Below are positions 12,366-24,220 of a DNA stretch of 64,000 bases, one piece after another (positions within the stretch are counted from its first letter, which is position 1; every line of letters starts with the position of its first letter). Origin of the DNA: Nelumbo lutea (Eukaryota; Streptophyta; Magnoliopsida; Proteales; Nelumbonaceae). A model generated the notes under the pieces. It saw only the letters and a list, made by a program, of their open reading frames with translations, did not search any database and was not told where the DNA came from. A program made the translations under genes and the position numbers. The stretch covers positions 15,004,934 to 15,068,933 of the forward strand of contig JAKGHH010000003.1 of the NCBI GenBank assembly GCA_022828595.1, in the 5' to 3' direction.

Positions 12366-12429
12366 TCAGTGCGACTACGGGCCGTTCGATTGTCTTTTAT
12401 CTGAGCCATTGATTCTCGGTTACTGTGGG

Positions 12430-12438
12430 TATAAATAG
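12430..12438 (+). promoter_or_regulatory. TATA box for the antisense gene (element 1)
   Basis: A perfect plant-type TATAAATAG on the plus strand, 142 bp before the ATG at 12580. It faces away from the gag-pol direction. The identical box is present at the same place in element 2 (62460-62468, minus strand). Confidence 0.65.
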
Positions 12439-12579
12439 TGGGGGACCCCAGTCGCTGTCATTATCCTGCATTTTGCTTCTTGAGCTCGCGTCCAAGCCTC
12501 TAGCTCGCGTTTCATGTTCCCGTAGTCTGTTTGCTTTTTTCTGGGTGAGTACTTTCCTGTAATCCTTATTCTCCTTCCA

Positions 12580-14518
12580 ATGTCTATCACGGATAGCTCA
12601 GACAGTTCTTCAAGGGGGTCGGATGCAGGTTCTACGAACCGAGTTGCATCCCCCGACAGTCCTAGTGAACCTGAGGTAGAACTCGGGGAAGAGTTCGAAC
12701 CCATAGGCCGAGTCGCCTCGAGTAGTTTGGTGTCCTCCTCCTGTCGAGGTCGGACGTTGGACAAGTTTGGGCCTTTGACCATGACGCTTGAGAGGCTTCA
12801 TTTCCTTATTACCCAGTTCAACTTGCCTAGGGAGTACACCTACTTCATACCCTCACGCAGTTTCCCTTGGGAACACGGTCCTGATTAGATCGTGATATTC
12901 CGGGAGTAGCTCGTTGCTGGGTGGCGCCTTCCTTTCCACCCACTCATTGTCGAGGTAATGAACCACTTCGGTGTTACAGTCGACCAGCTTCACCCGAACT
13001 CCATTCGTAACTTGGTGGGGACAATTTCCCTATTTTGCAAACAGGTCTTGCCTTTAGACCTGGAGATCTTCTCCTCCATTTTAATGCTTAAGAAGCAAGT
13101 GGGTCCCCTTCCTGGGCGTAGGCGGGCGTATTACTTGTCTCCTCGCCCAGGTTTTAAGCTTTTACACGAACTTTCCAATAAGGTCCCAATGTGGAAACGA
13201 GACTACTTCGGGGTGCGAAGTGCATTGGGGTGGCCGTTCCAAACTGGGTAGGGGATGGCCGCCTCTGATGCCGGTGTTACGCTTGATAAGGAGACGGCGA
13301 AGGACCTCCGACAATGGGCACGGCTTGGGCTAAAATGCCACCATTATCTGATGGAGGCCAAGCTCATTGAGGCCGGTCTGAGTTCGGATAGATTCCTTAC
13401 TCAGAGGTTTGTCTTTTGTTTTGCTCTATTCTTTTGTTTTTTTTTTTTTTATGCCGATCTCTTTTTGCAGGTATGATGGACTCAGAGAAGACTCGTGGTG
13501 GGTACATGTTTCGCGGCATGAAAAGCAGGAAGCGAGTCACCAAACGAACTCATGCCGAGCTGCCCCGAGATGCGGAGCCCGAGGTACCAGACTACCCGTC
13601 AGTGGATCTGCCTAGGGAGCCCGAGGTGGCCCCTCCAGTATAAGAAGCGGTAGAGTCCCCTTATGCCGAGGCTACTTACACGGGGGCTCCCGCTTATTCT
13701 GAGCCTGCTTATACGCGAGTTGGGCCCTCAGGCTCAAGAGCCCAACGTGAGTTCAGGAGCGTGTTGTTGTCGAACCACGCTCTTCAGAAGAGTAGGGAGG
13801 CCATCTATCCTGAGGAGGTCGCGGCATGGACTGAGCTCCCTTTGAACTCGGTAGTTTGTCGAGTTGCCACTCATGCCATGGTGGTAAGTCAGATTTCTTG
13901 TCGGGCTATTTGCTTTTATCTTTCTTGTTGTCGCTCTTTTGATCATTTGTTCTTTCCTTTTGGTAGGTGAATTCTTCAATCCGTGCCATGGCGGCCCAAG
14001 TGGAAAGGAGGTCAAGGCAGGCGCGAGCTACCGAAGAGGCTTTCCGTGCTGTCGAGGCGGCATCCCGAGCTGCTGAGGTGGCTTCTCGCGCTGCACAAGC
14101 CAAGCAGGCGAGGTCTCAGAGAGATGCCGAGGCCATGAGAGTTGTAGTGAAGCACATGGCAGACCTGAGGCTGGATTTGCAGCATCAGGTTGAATACCTT
14201 CAAGAGGATATTAGGGAGAGGACATAGATATTTTCTCAAGGCAATGAGGATGCCAAGAAGAAGGTCGTCGATGAGTACATCGCCTCGTCGCGCTATGGTG
14301 ACCTGATGGTGGACTCGTACAGAAGGGGATTTAAACCAAGCCGGTGGATGATCCGGAGTATGTACCCCGAGCTCGATATTAGTGCCATATCCACTTCGCG
14401 CATTACTCAAAAGATGGCCGACACCGCTGACGGTGAGCTGGATTCTGAGGGCGAGGCAAGACCTTCGAGTATCGTTGAAGTGCCTTCTGATGATGAAGAA
14501 GTACCTCCGGGCCTATGA
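12580..14518 (+). pseudogene. antisense extra gene of element 1 (gypsy-type transposon domain protein)
   Basis: A multi-part reading frame on the strand opposite gag-pol. It begins at 12580 with an acidic Ser/Asp-rich N-terminus (SDSSSRGSDAGS). A conserved domain follows at about 12800-13250 with the blocks YFIPSRSFPWEHGPD, VEVMNHFGV, QLHPNSI and GRRRAYYLSPRPGF. The HPNSI region resembles Pfam 'putative gypsy type transposon' (PF04195), as I recall it. Then come probable introns: a T-rich stretch from a GT at 13407 to TTTTTGCAG at 13470, and one from GTAAGTCAG near 13885 to TTTTGGTAG near 13966. After these is an Ala/Arg/Glu-rich coiled-coil-like part (about 13967-14225) and an acidic tail ending EVPPGL with a stop at 14516-14518. 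I could not reconcile the reading phase across the first intron. At least three stops interrupt it (12886-12888, about 12908 and 14225-14227), two fitting C-to-T decay of a Gln codon. The protein's function is unknown. Confidence 0.65.
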
Positions 14519-14813
14519 AATGTATTATTATTTTTTTATTGTTTATTTGAAATGTACGCAAAGTATTTTGCAATGGAATGACTTTCTTTTGATTGTGTTG
14601 GTCGCTCTTTCCTCCGAACTGGCCGTATTTCCGAATTGACCATATGCCAATGCCCCTATTAGTTCATTGTTGGCACTTTGCTTGAGCTTTAAATTTGCAT
14701 CTTTTGCCTTTGCTTGTCCATGTTGAGGTCCTTGTTAGTTCGGCATCCTAGCCCTTTGGTTCTGTTGTGACAGTCCACTTCGCTTGGTGATCTATAGGTA
14801 GTATCGTCTCAAG

Positions 14814-15817
14814 TTAACGACGTTCCAAGCTCGTGGTACTTGTTTGCTCTCTAAAGTTTTGAACTCGTATGCCCCCCTGAGCGCTCTCTTTACTCAGTAG
14901 GGCCCTTCCCATCGGTCCAAGTTTGCCCATGACAGGCTCGGGTGCCATGATCTTACGGAGAACCAAGTCGCCGATGCAGAAGTTTCGCTTTTTTACTCTA
15001 GCGTTGTAGTACCGAGCTACCTTTTGCTGGTAAGTTGTGGTCCGGATGTATGCGAGGTCTCTTACCTCGTCTAGTAGGTCGAGGTTAGTATGCAACTCAT
15101 CTCCGTTTGTTTGATCGTCGTATGCTTATAGTCGTAGTGTAGGTATTTTGATCTCCGCCGGGATTACCGCTTCAATGCCGTAGGTGAGGTTAAAGGGGGT
15201 TTCTCCTGTGGCGGTTTTTTTTTGTGGTTCGGTGAGCCCATAGGACGCTTGGTAGCTCGTTCGCCCACAACCTTTTAGCTCGGTCTAGTCTCGCTATCAG
15301 TCTGCAAAGGATGGCTCTATTCATCACTTATGTTTGACCGTTTGCATACGGGAGCGCGACCGACGTGAAGTTCTGTCGAATCCCCATATTTTGGCATCAA
15401 TCCTGAAACTTGATATCCTCGAACTGTTTGCCATTGTTGGAGATTAGTACCCGAGGTAACCCGAAGTGACATATTATGTTCTTCCAAAAGAAGTTTTGTA
15501 CGTTCCAGGCTGTAACCGTTGCGAGGTTCATCATCTATCCACTTTGTGAAGTAATCTACCGCCACCACTAGGAACTTCCTCCCACCTGGTGCTGGCGGGA
15601 ATGGACCCAGGAGGTCGATGCTCCATTGCGCAAAGGGCCATGGACTGGTTAGGTACTTGAGGTCGGCGGTAGGCTCATGGTGGATATTGGCATGCTTTTG
15701 ACACTTGTCGCATCTTCTGATGAGCTCGATAGCCTCTGCCTTCATTGTTGGCCAGTAGTACCCTTGTCGAAGTGCCTTTTGGGCAAGGACTCTGCCCCCC
15801 AAGTGTCCGATGCACAA
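14814..15817 (-). pseudogene. integrase of element 1
   Basis: Minus strand. The N-terminal part (from 15817) has the zinc-binding pattern ending in CDKCQKHANIHH. It is followed by the start of the catalytic core (WSIDLLGPFPP, VDYFTKWI). The middle is broken by shifts and stops. The C-terminal part (15095 down) carries VRDLAYIRTTTYQQKVA, ARVKKRNFCIGDLVLRK, typical of plant gypsy integrase C-termini. The gene would insert the element's DNA copy into the genome, but this copy is not functional. Homologous to the better preserved core in element 2 at 59705-60355. Confidence 0.8.
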
Positions 15818-15859
15818 GCCTTCATGAGTGTCGCGGCGTACGAGCCCGGCTTCGGCAGG

Positions 15860-17089
15860 TCACAAGTAACGCAGGTAGGGGAGCGTGTAGGACCGTCGGT
15901 AGAACCGTTCGTCTATTATGGAGTATTTGGCTACCTGGCGTTGCACCCTCCTGGCTGCATTGCGGTCCGCAGGGAGGGTTTCATCTAGCAAGAAGCTCGC
16001 GAGTGGGTCGATCCAGCTCGGCTCTGCTTCAAGGATGGGAGCCACCTCTCCCACCTCCTCTGCACCACCGAGAATGCTATGCCAAGGTAAGTCCTCTATG
16101 TACACAGTTCTCATGGTGTTGTGACTCGTGTTGGCTAACCGGGACAGGGCGTCGGCCTTAGTGTTCTCTGACCTCGGGATTTGCCTGATGAAGTGTGGCT
16201 GGAAGTTGAGCATAGCCTCCTTTACTTTGGCCAAGTATGCGATCATAGTGAGCTCGCGTGCTTCATATTCGCCTGTAACCTGGTTGTCCACAAGCTTGGA
16301 ATTGCTGCAGATAACTATATGTTTTGCTCTTACCTTTTGCACTAGGTTCAGTCCGGCTATCAGAGCCTCGTACTCCGCCTCATTGTTGGATGCCGTGAAC
16401 TTAAAGCGTAGTGCGTATTCCAGTTTTGTGCCACATGAGCCGCGCAACACTATTCCAGTCCCGCTGTCCTGCTAGTTAGAGGAGCCATCTACGTGAAGGA
16501 TCCAGGGCTAATCATCCTAGTTCGCGTTTGGCCTAACCAGGAGAGATGCCACACTAGCTGCTACTTCACAGGGTTTGGACTGTATTGGCTTGGGAGCTCC
16601 GGGCTCACCCGAACTGGGGATCTCGGGCTCAACCAACCTAGGGACTTCGAGGCTAAACGTGCACTCGGCGATAAAATCTCCTTAGGCTTGGGCTTTAATA
16701 GCAGTTCGTGGCTTATATTGGAGGTCGTACTCACTGAGCTCGATGGACCACTTCGTTAGCCGACCGGAGACCTCGGGCTTGAGGAAGACTTGCCTTAGAG
16801 GTTTGTCAGTCAAGATGATGACAATGTGAACCTGGAAATATGGGCAGAGTTTTCGAGCTACAATTACCAGTGCGTATGCTAGCTTTTCTATCTGCGAGTA
16901 TCACATCTCCGCTCCTTCCAGAATTTTACTAACATAATAGATGTGCCGCTGGACCCAATCTACTTCTTTTATTTGTACTGAACTGACCACCTCGTCACTT
17001 GTCGAGATGTACAGTTCTAAGACCTCGCCCTCCTCGGCCCTGGCTAAGATTGGCACACTAGCGAGATAGCTTTTTAGCTCGTCAAACAC
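15860..17089 (-). pseudogene. RNase H region of element 1
   Basis: The minus-strand frame 16901-17089 carries the conventional RT-linked RNase H start (FDELKSYLASVPILARAEEGE, LELYISTSDEVVSSV). The frame at 15860-16450 carries a second RNase H. It has HVDGSSN just upstream (near 16490, followed by an in-frame TAG), then ASNNEAEYEALIAG, then ENTKADALSRLAN. Two RNase H domains, the second of archaeal type, are a known feature of the Tat lineage. I infer that arrangement here from the motifs. Several stops separate the pieces. Confidence 0.75.
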
Positions 17090-17135
17090 GAGCTGGCGGT
17101 CTCGGGTCCATTCGAACCCTTTGCCTTTGATTGCC

Positions 17136-17969
17136 TTAAAAAAAAGGCAGACAACGGTCTGCCAATTTGGACATGAAGCGGCTCAGAGCAGCTATGCGAC
17201 CGTTTAGCTTCTGAACCTCTTTTACTTTTCGGGGTGGTCTCATATCTAGGATGGCCTTTATCTTGTCTGGGTTGGCCTCAATGCCGCGCCGGTTGACAAT
17301 GTACCCTAGGAACTTACCCGATGTGACACCGAAGACACATTTGTTTGGGTTCATTTTCATGCTAAATTGATGAAGAATTTGGAAGACAAAATCTAAGTCT
17401 TGTATTAATTCCTGTGAAAACTGCATCTTGACGACCATGTCGTCTATATAACAATCTATTTTCGTGCCAGTTAAGGGCCGAAACAGCTTATTCATAAGTC
17501 TTTGGAAGGTTGCCCCAACATTCTTCAGTCCGAAGGGCATGACCTTGTAGCAGTACAGGCCGAACTCGGTTATGAAACTGGTTTTTTCCACATCGGACTG
17601 GTCTATCCTGATTTGGTTGTAGCCCGAGTAGGCGTCCAAGAAGCTTAGCAACTCATGTCCCGAGGTCGCGTCCACTAGGCGGTCAATTCTGGGGAGGGGG
17701 TAGCAGTCTTTTCGGCAAGCTCGGTTCAGATCGGAGTAGTCGATGCACATGCGCCACTTGCCGTTTGCCTTTTTCACCAGCATTGGGTTGGCTACCCAAC
17801 TCGAGTAATGACCTTCCCTTATGAAGTCTGCTGCGAGTAGCTTTTCGACCTCCTCGTCGACCGCCCTCCAGCACTCCGGGGCTAAGTTGCGTTTCTTCTG
17901 TCTAATGGGTCTGACTACAGGGTCAGTATTAAGTTTGTGAGTTATAAGGCTAGGGTCAATACCGGGCAT
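17136..17969 (-). pseudogene. reverse transcriptase of element 1
   Basis: An uninterrupted 277-codon stretch on the minus strand containing most of a Ty3/gypsy reverse transcriptase. Motifs in order: IRQKKRNLAPE, LVKKANGKWRMCIDY, SFLDAYSGYNQI, MPFGLKNVGATFQRLMN, the catalytic YIDDM box and GKFLGYIVNRRGIEANP. It makes DNA from the element's RNA. This stretch looks undamaged, but the polyprotein around it is broken. The corresponding region is deleted from element 2. Confidence 0.9.
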
Positions 17970-18153
17970 ATCGACCGCGGATCATGCAAAAGTTTCTAAA
18001 TTTTGAAGTAAAAACTCACCAGTTCGGTTTGCAGAGGCTCCTTGATGGAAGCACCGATCTGTAGCGTTCGAGCCGAGTCTGTAGCCGAAGTTGGGATTGC
18101 AACCGTTTCTTCTGTGGGTGAAGCTCGTTCCTCACCCTGCTCCGTAGGCCGCT

Positions 18154-18927
18154 CTAACTCGAGGTCGTTGGCCGCCTTGGTTTTTCCCTTAGGGCGGCAA
18201 CATAACACTTGCGGGACTCAAGCTGATCGCCCCGTGCTACCCCCACACCGAAGTCCGTAGGGAACTTCATTGCTAAATAGTAGGTGGAGACCACTGCCCG
18301 TAGGACATGCGTAACTGGCCGCCCTATTATGGCATTGTATGGGGAGGAGGTCGCGACCACCAAGAAATTGTGGTTGAGTCTCACCGCACAAGGCCATGTG
18401 CCGACTTCCACAGGTATTGTTATTTTCCCAAGGGGCCTGACTTTCTCTCCGCTGAAGCCCACGAGAGGAGTGTTTGCAGGATTCAACTCGCTTCTCTGCA
18501 ACTGAAGCTGGTCAAATGCCGACTTAAATAAGATGTCTGCCGAGCTACCTGAATCTACAAGTATGTGCCTAACTTCGAAGTCGTTGATCCTTAGTTTTAT
18601 GACGAGCGCGTCATCATGGGGGTAGTGGACACCTCGCGCATCGTCTTTCGTGAAGAAGATTGGTTCTTCCGTCTTTGGCCTCTTTGGAGGGTTCTGTTCT
18701 TCTCGGGTTGCTTCGTGAACTGACGTCCGGGCCGCTCCCGAAGTACAACCTGCTACCACTGAACCTCCCACTATCACGTGGATGGCTCCCCAAATTGGCC
18801 TCTCTTCCAAAGGCTGTCCTTGCGATGATTCAGTTGGCCTACTGTTGGATTCGGGGGCATCTCTTCTGTGCTCTGCTTGCCGACCTGCCTTATTATTATT
18901 ATTATTATGCTGTACAAATTTTCTCAA
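18154..18927 (-). pseudogene. aspartic protease region of element 1
   Basis: The minus-strand frame runs from 18927. The catalytic motif VDSGSSADILF (codons near 18547-18555) follows the sequence KLRINDFEVRHIL, and the flap-like GFSGEKVRPLGKI comes after. The N-terminal part includes a run of asparagines from a (TTA)n microsatellite at about 18893-18908. It would cleave the gag-pol polyprotein. The same segment is found in element 2 at 58350-59319. Confidence 0.8.
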
Positions 18928-19002
18928 GTACCCGCGATGGATGTGTCCTTCTATCTCGTCCCGGAGATTACTACATTGTTCGGTACTATGACCATGAACT
19001 CT

Positions 19003-20613
19003 TTAGAAACTACAGTACAAGTTTTTATTTCTCTCATTTGGTTTCCCTTTCAGGTGAGGTGGCCATTTGACGTATGGGGCGTCTTTGATTGTCATCAAGA
19101 TCTCAGTCCGCCTCATGTTTAAGGGTGTGTAGTCAGTCTGAGTTGCTAAGGGAGCTCGGAACGGCTGGCTCAGCTTTGCCTCTCGGGCCAGGTTTTTTCT
19201 TCTATCAACTGGGTTGGAGGGCTCGCCTTCCCTCTTCCTTTTCTTGATCCTGCTTTCGGTCCTTTGGTTGATCTCTCCCTCTGTTCTCATGAACTTGTCC
19301 GCGAGCTTGAGGAATTCAGCCACAGTTGCGGGCTAGTTAGCTACCATGTGCCATTTGAACTCCTTGTGCGTTACTCCTCTCTTGGCCGCCACGAGCTGCA
19401 CCGTGGGGTCCAGTCGCGGTATCTATAAGCACGCGTCATTGAACCGCTTGATGTAGCCCCGGATGGACTCTCCTTCCCACTGGACTACTCCGAAGATGCT
19501 TTTCTCCGTTCTGGGGTACCGCTTGCTGGTAACGAACTGTGCGGTGAAGACCTGCACGAACTGGGTCCAGCTTCTTATTAATCTGGGGGCCAGGTTCCTG
19601 TACCAAGTGCGGGCCACCCCCTTGAAGGTGGTGGTGAAGGCCATGCACATGCACGATTCACTAGCCCTAGCTAGGTGCATTTGGGACTGGAAGGCGTCGA
19701 CGTGGTCGTTGAGGTCGAAGGACCCATCATACTTGTCCAAAGGGGGGAGCTTGAAGTCTTGGGCATGGGGACTGTGGGGAGTTCTGATGAGAGGGGGGAA
19801 GGAACTGAGAGAATAGGGGCAGCTTTTACCTCGTCCGAGCTTGTCTCTTCTTTACCTTTGAGCTCGGGTGGGACACGGGTGGCAGTTCGACGACTTCGCC
19901 GGTGCCTTCGTTGTTGAGTGGGATTGGTACTGATGTTGTCAGCTTCTGTGTTACCGAGCTCGATGGGCCCGGACTGTCGGTAGTCTGCCGCTAGGATGCT
20001 GAATCGATTCTCTGTCAACGGGAGCTCAAACTTGGAGAGTCGAGATACCGACTTGGCAGGCGAGGTCCCCGACCCGCCGGTGAGCTGCGAGGCGGGGGTG
20101 ATTTTTCTTTCCCCTCGGCCCAGGAATGAGGCCTGGCTCTTGTGGGGGTTCTGAAGCTGGGAGGCATCTCCTCTGTGGTGATGGGATCCACCCTGAGGAG
20201 AGGGCTTAACCGGCTTTTGAGCAGGGTGCCGAGGTGGAAGCAGTGGTTGGTTTAGAGGCAGTTGGGGGAACTACTGCTGATAGTGGTACTGGGAGACGTG
20301 GTGCAGTAGTTGGTGCTGCTGGAGCTGATGCTACTGGAATTGTTGCATTTGGGCTTGCAGTGCCCACATGCATTGCATCAGGTCGTCAAACTGGTTCTGG
20401 CTGGTCAGTAAAGGTTGTTTCGATAAAGAGTGGAAAGGAGACATTCGTGGCGGGGAGGCTTATGGGCACCGCTGTTCGTGGCGCATTCAGGCTGGGGATC
20501 CCATCCACTGGAAGGGGGAGGGTGAACTGTCCGATGCACACCATGGGGACTTGAAGTTGTTCCCCAATGGTGTTCATCTCCGTGCCATGTTCGGCATTGC
20601 TGGAAGAAGCCAT
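19003..20613 (-). pseudogene. gag of element 1
   Basis: Start at 20613 (MASSSNAEHG), about 70 bases inside the primer binding site, the same distance as in element 2. The capsid part at 19423-19740 has the retrotransposon gag signature: KYDGSFDLNDHVDAF, FKGVARTWYRNL, SWTQFVQVFTAQF, SIRGYIKRFNDACL. It is broken by an in-frame stop after 75 codons and by later stops and shifts. I see no CCHC zinc knuckle. The C-terminal piece (19003-19323) is Lys/Arg-rich and ends near YVKWPPHLKGKP, just before the protease. Confidence 0.8.
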
Positions 20614-20680
20614 GAGTGTTGGGGTTTTCTTTTGAAAAATAGAGGTTATGAGAGTTTTAGAGGGAGGCTTTTAGAAGCGT

Positions 20681-20698
20681 TCCCACAGATGGTGCCAA
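20681..20698 (-). other. primer binding site of element 1
   Basis: On the minus strand TGGCACCATCTGTGGGA follows the 5' LTR after two bases. Element 2 has TGGCGCCATCTGTGGGA at the same place, so one CpG has become CA here. It is the usual tRNA-primer site of plant gypsy elements. I do not assign the tRNA. Confidence 0.75.
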
Positions 20699-20699
20699 T

Positions 20700-21449
20700 T
20701 GATGGTGCGCAATCCGGCTGGTCTTAGTTGTCAACGACCTTGCCTCTGACAAGAGCAACGGGGGTTTGAAACGGAGAAGAAAGTGGGGGATCTCCGGGGA
20801 GGAACCCGGTGAGATTGCTCCGAAGCTCAAGTTAGTACTCTCTCAAAGGCAAGATAAAACCAGATGGCGCAAAGTTCACATACCTTGTTCGTGGGGGGTA
20901 GGGAGTCTTTTATAACCACTTCGCGCACTCACTCCTAAGCTTCTACCAGGTCGGGTATGATTATCTCTGCGCTTCTGCCAATTCGGGTGTCATCACCTCT
21001 GTTGGGGCATAACCACCACTACTCTCTTTGTCGGAGCTGCCTCTGTAGCTAGAGATGGCGGACCCGACCGAGTCGGTATCCAGGGGCGGAGCTCCTGACT
21101 GATGGTTATGCCCCAACAGAGGTGTCAGGCATAGTACGGTTTGTTCATTTCGACGTCCTGGCTGACAAAGTGTTGGAGTGGTGAGTGAGGTGAAGTCTTG
21201 AGTACAGATAGAGATGTGTCCCGAACCGCCATGGGACAGGCCAATTCGGGTTGTTGCCCTTTGTGTTTGTAAGGCTCGGGGCCTAAGGGAGAGCTCGGGC
21301 TCCTTGCGAGGAGTTCGAGTTCCTTGTAGGGAGTTCGGACCGCTGGTTCCTCCTTTTGGAGCTTGCGCCTTGGACGTGCTGTTGTGCTGAGTTGTCACCT
21401 TTGCCATGTATTGAATGATTACTAAGTTGGACAAAATCTTCCTTCATCA
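20700..21449 (-). repeat. 5' LTR of element 1, with internal inversion
   Basis: A 750-bp LTR. It matches 11283-11962 at both ends but differs in the middle, where a segment (21061-21124) reads in the opposite direction. A perfect 22-bp inverted repeat is created by this (20994-21015 and 21103-21124). TATA-like TATAAAAG on the minus strand at 20907-20914. Confidence 0.85.
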
Positions 21450-21454
21450 ATTTG

Positions 21455-24096
21455 TATTTACATTATAGATATATGCATTTATACTCTTTACAAACTGAGC
21501 CACAGCAATTAAATCTCCATCCGGAAATAAATAAAATAATAATGGATCAACAAAAGGTGTCTACAGTAGTCAAGCCAAGCCATTTTTATTTGTTAACCTC
21601 GTGCCACCCAAGAATCCTTGGATAAGTCCTCGCTTCATGTGGGCCTAGTACATATATGTTATGTCATGAGCTAACCCAAAATGAAGGCCTACAAACTTTA
21701 CTATAGCATGTTCGGCTTGGCTTAAAAGATATGTGGATATAGATATTGAATAGAGCGCAGCTGCCAGGTTTGAGAAACTGCCAACTTCACATTTGACGAG
21801 TAAATGAAGCAGAGAGAGAGAGCGCGCATCATTGCAGGCCCCTATTGAGTATTGAGTATTGGCTATTGCTATTGGGTTCACGGGAGGTTTAGTGTGCAAG
21901 TCGTTTAGTCCTAAATCCTTAATTAACAGCCCCAATCACATTTTAAAACTTCAATTTAAATAGTATTTGTAAGTTTGTAAGAAAAGAAAGGGACAAACAT
22001 GAGGAAACCAATGAAAACATTCCTAAGCCTACTTATTTGTTCAATTTGTGCCAGGGAGTCTGGGACCCGGAGGAGTAAGTGTGACTGTCTACACTTACTA
22101 ATACATTCCTTCCTTGTGTTTGCTTTTTCTATGGACCATGAATTTGTTTACTTTACACTTGGTTTCTTAAAACAAATAATATTGCAGTGAGCCCCATTTG
22201 TGGTGGATGTGGATCCCACCACTTGTTCAAACATCTTTAAACTTTTGGGACCAGCTTCATGGGTCCAACATCTGTACTTGCCTTTGTCTTCAATTGTAGT
22301 GTGGTCAGCGGTGGTGGTCCTAGTTTGCTGGTCCTAGCTGAATATAGATCCTCTTCTTGCAAGAGGGCTAGCTTAGGCAGGCCAGAAATACTAATGAGGG
22401 GTCTCAGTACTGCGCCAGCCATGTCCCATGGTTATCGAACAATAAGCCTGCTTAATTACTAAGGTGAAAGTATTGCTCGATACATCAATTAATCAATGTT
22501 AATTTGGTTTATTAAAAACAACTGCATGCCTACTTTCTATTTCGATGATATTTTATCAGCCACTAACAGGACCACTTGCGTTTCAAACAATCTTGCAAAC
22601 AAGGGGTCGTATCAGGTGATTAAGAAATTTCCTAAAGCAGCAGCTATATATCTATTGTATACATATTACCGGTTGAAAGAGGGAGGCCATAATCTTCCCA
22701 TGAAGAAACAAGATAAATTTATTGACGAAGAAAAGGGGTATTTATCAATTTATCATTTTTGTTTGTTGGTTGGACGACCTTTCAACTGCAGCGATTGACT
22801 ACTAATTAATTTCCTCCCTCTGGGACTAGTATGCATGGGAGGATCGAAAGAGTTAGGATATCATATCCTGCCACTAAAGCACGTTCTAACCTCAGCCCTA
22901 TCAATTTGATCTAACACCGCACACACATCTCACTATGAACTATCAAATTGGGACCACAGCCATGTATGAAATGTGTGGTGTCAGATTATATTAGTAAGTT
23001 GTTGGAATGTATTTTGTTGATAGATAATCTAGACTCGGATTGAAATGTTATAATTAAATAGGTCCGACACCATGGCTGTGGTCTGCTACATGGGTGATGA
23101 ATAAAGATGAAGCTAGCTTTCAGGAATGGTGAGGGGAGGGGACATAGAAGCATGTATGAAAGGAACAACAAGACGCTATTTTATATATATATATATATAT
23201 GCTTCATTCATTAAAATAAACAAAAGGCTGGAGAATGGAGAATGGAGAAATGGGTCTATTCGGTACTGAACAAAGGGCACATGAATGAAAGATGACATGG
23301 AGAGACAAAGAGGACCCATTTTGAATCATCATTTCAGCCATCACGTGATAATACGTGCTTTCCATCCTTCTTTTTCCTCGTCACCAAACCAAGCCTGGCG
23401 CCGAAAGGGTGTGTGGATACGGAAAGGCAAATCCCCCCCGAAAAAAAGTTACAGTGGGAAAGGGAAATTGCCTGGGAAGGAAAAAGAAAGTGATGGGATG
23501 GCCGATGGGGGGGTTTTGTAGGAGGGAAGGACCATTTATTTGGTTGATGGTTGATGAGGTATATTGTCGGGCTGTTTGTGTACATCTACATCTACTGTAA
23601 TTATTCAATCAATCAATCAATGCCTTTGCGTAGGTCGACTACACCACCCATCACCCATCACCTATCCATACAACAAAAAACGGTCTAAAAATTGGTGTGA
23701 CGTGGTGTTTCACAAGGACAACGGTTTGGGTTAGAGAAAGATGTAAAAGACACTTGCACAGGTCCGCACAGAAAATGCCAAAGACTGAGTTCATCAGTTG
23801 CTACCATCCTCCAGTGTTGGTAACATGTGACATGTTCCCTTCATTTGGGGTGGCTGGCGACATGTCCATACTTTTTATTAACGCTTTCACTGTACGCCTA
23901 TGGAACTTACATGGGCCACCACTTCACTTCACTCAGACGTCCATCATTCCTTTCCTAACAGATTCTAGTTGGCGAGTTGGACCAATGAAGAGCGGATTGA
24001 ATGCAAATATCAAGGTCACATAATCAAATAACCAATATATATATATATATATATTCCTTTTCCTTCTCATGAATTAATGTAATTCATAAATTGTTT
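21455..24096. other. intergenic, no gene seen
   Basis: AT-rich with short, domainless open frames. There is a (TA)n run at 23180-23200 and one at 24034-24054. Around 22950-23080, 'accacagccatg' and its inverse form a loose inverted pair, perhaps a decayed MITE. Confidence 0.5.
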
Positions 24097-24220
24097 GAGG
24101 CTATATTTGATTTGAAGGAAAAAGGTAGGGAATAGTAAGAAAATATATACAAAGTTTGTAAAGGTTTTCTTACCTTTTCTTTCCTTTCTCTACTTTTTTT
24201 TTTCAAATTAAACATAGCTT
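24097..24220. mobile_element. small palindromic MITE candidate
   Basis: A 124-bp segment whose ends are inverted copies (AGGCTATATTTGATTTGAA and, reversed, AAGCTATGTTTAATTTGAA) and whose interior is nearly self-complementary. No clear target duplication, so the family is left open. Confidence 0.45.

Larger units (their letters stand above)
11283..21449 (-). mobile_element. Ty3/gypsy (Tat-like) LTR retrotransposon, element 1
   Basis: A full-length element of about 10.2 kb transcribed on the minus strand. Its LTRs are 11283-11962 (3' LTR) and 20700-21449 (5' LTR). Both begin TGATG and end in ATCA when read along the plus strand. The flanks ATATG (11278-11282) and ATTTG (21450-21454) match at 4 of 5, a plausible target duplication. 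Reading leftward from the 5' LTR the order is primer binding site, gag, protease, reverse transcriptase, RNase H, integrase, then an oppositely oriented extra gene, polypurine tract and 3' LTR. Integrase after RT and the RT sequence place it in Ty3/gypsy. The extra antisense ORF and the ASNNEAEYEAL-type RNase H point to the Tat lineage (inference from family knowledge). Many in-frame stops and shifts show it is inactive. Confidence 0.9.

Noticed and set aside
15677..16475. Plus-strand frames of 100-138 codons across the integrase and RNase H of element 1
   Set aside because: They are shadows of the minus-strand pol, which carries the real motifs.
18660..19070. 136-codon plus-strand frame with a Tyr run
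   Set aside because: It lies antisense to the protease region, and the Tyr run is a (TTA)n microsatellite.
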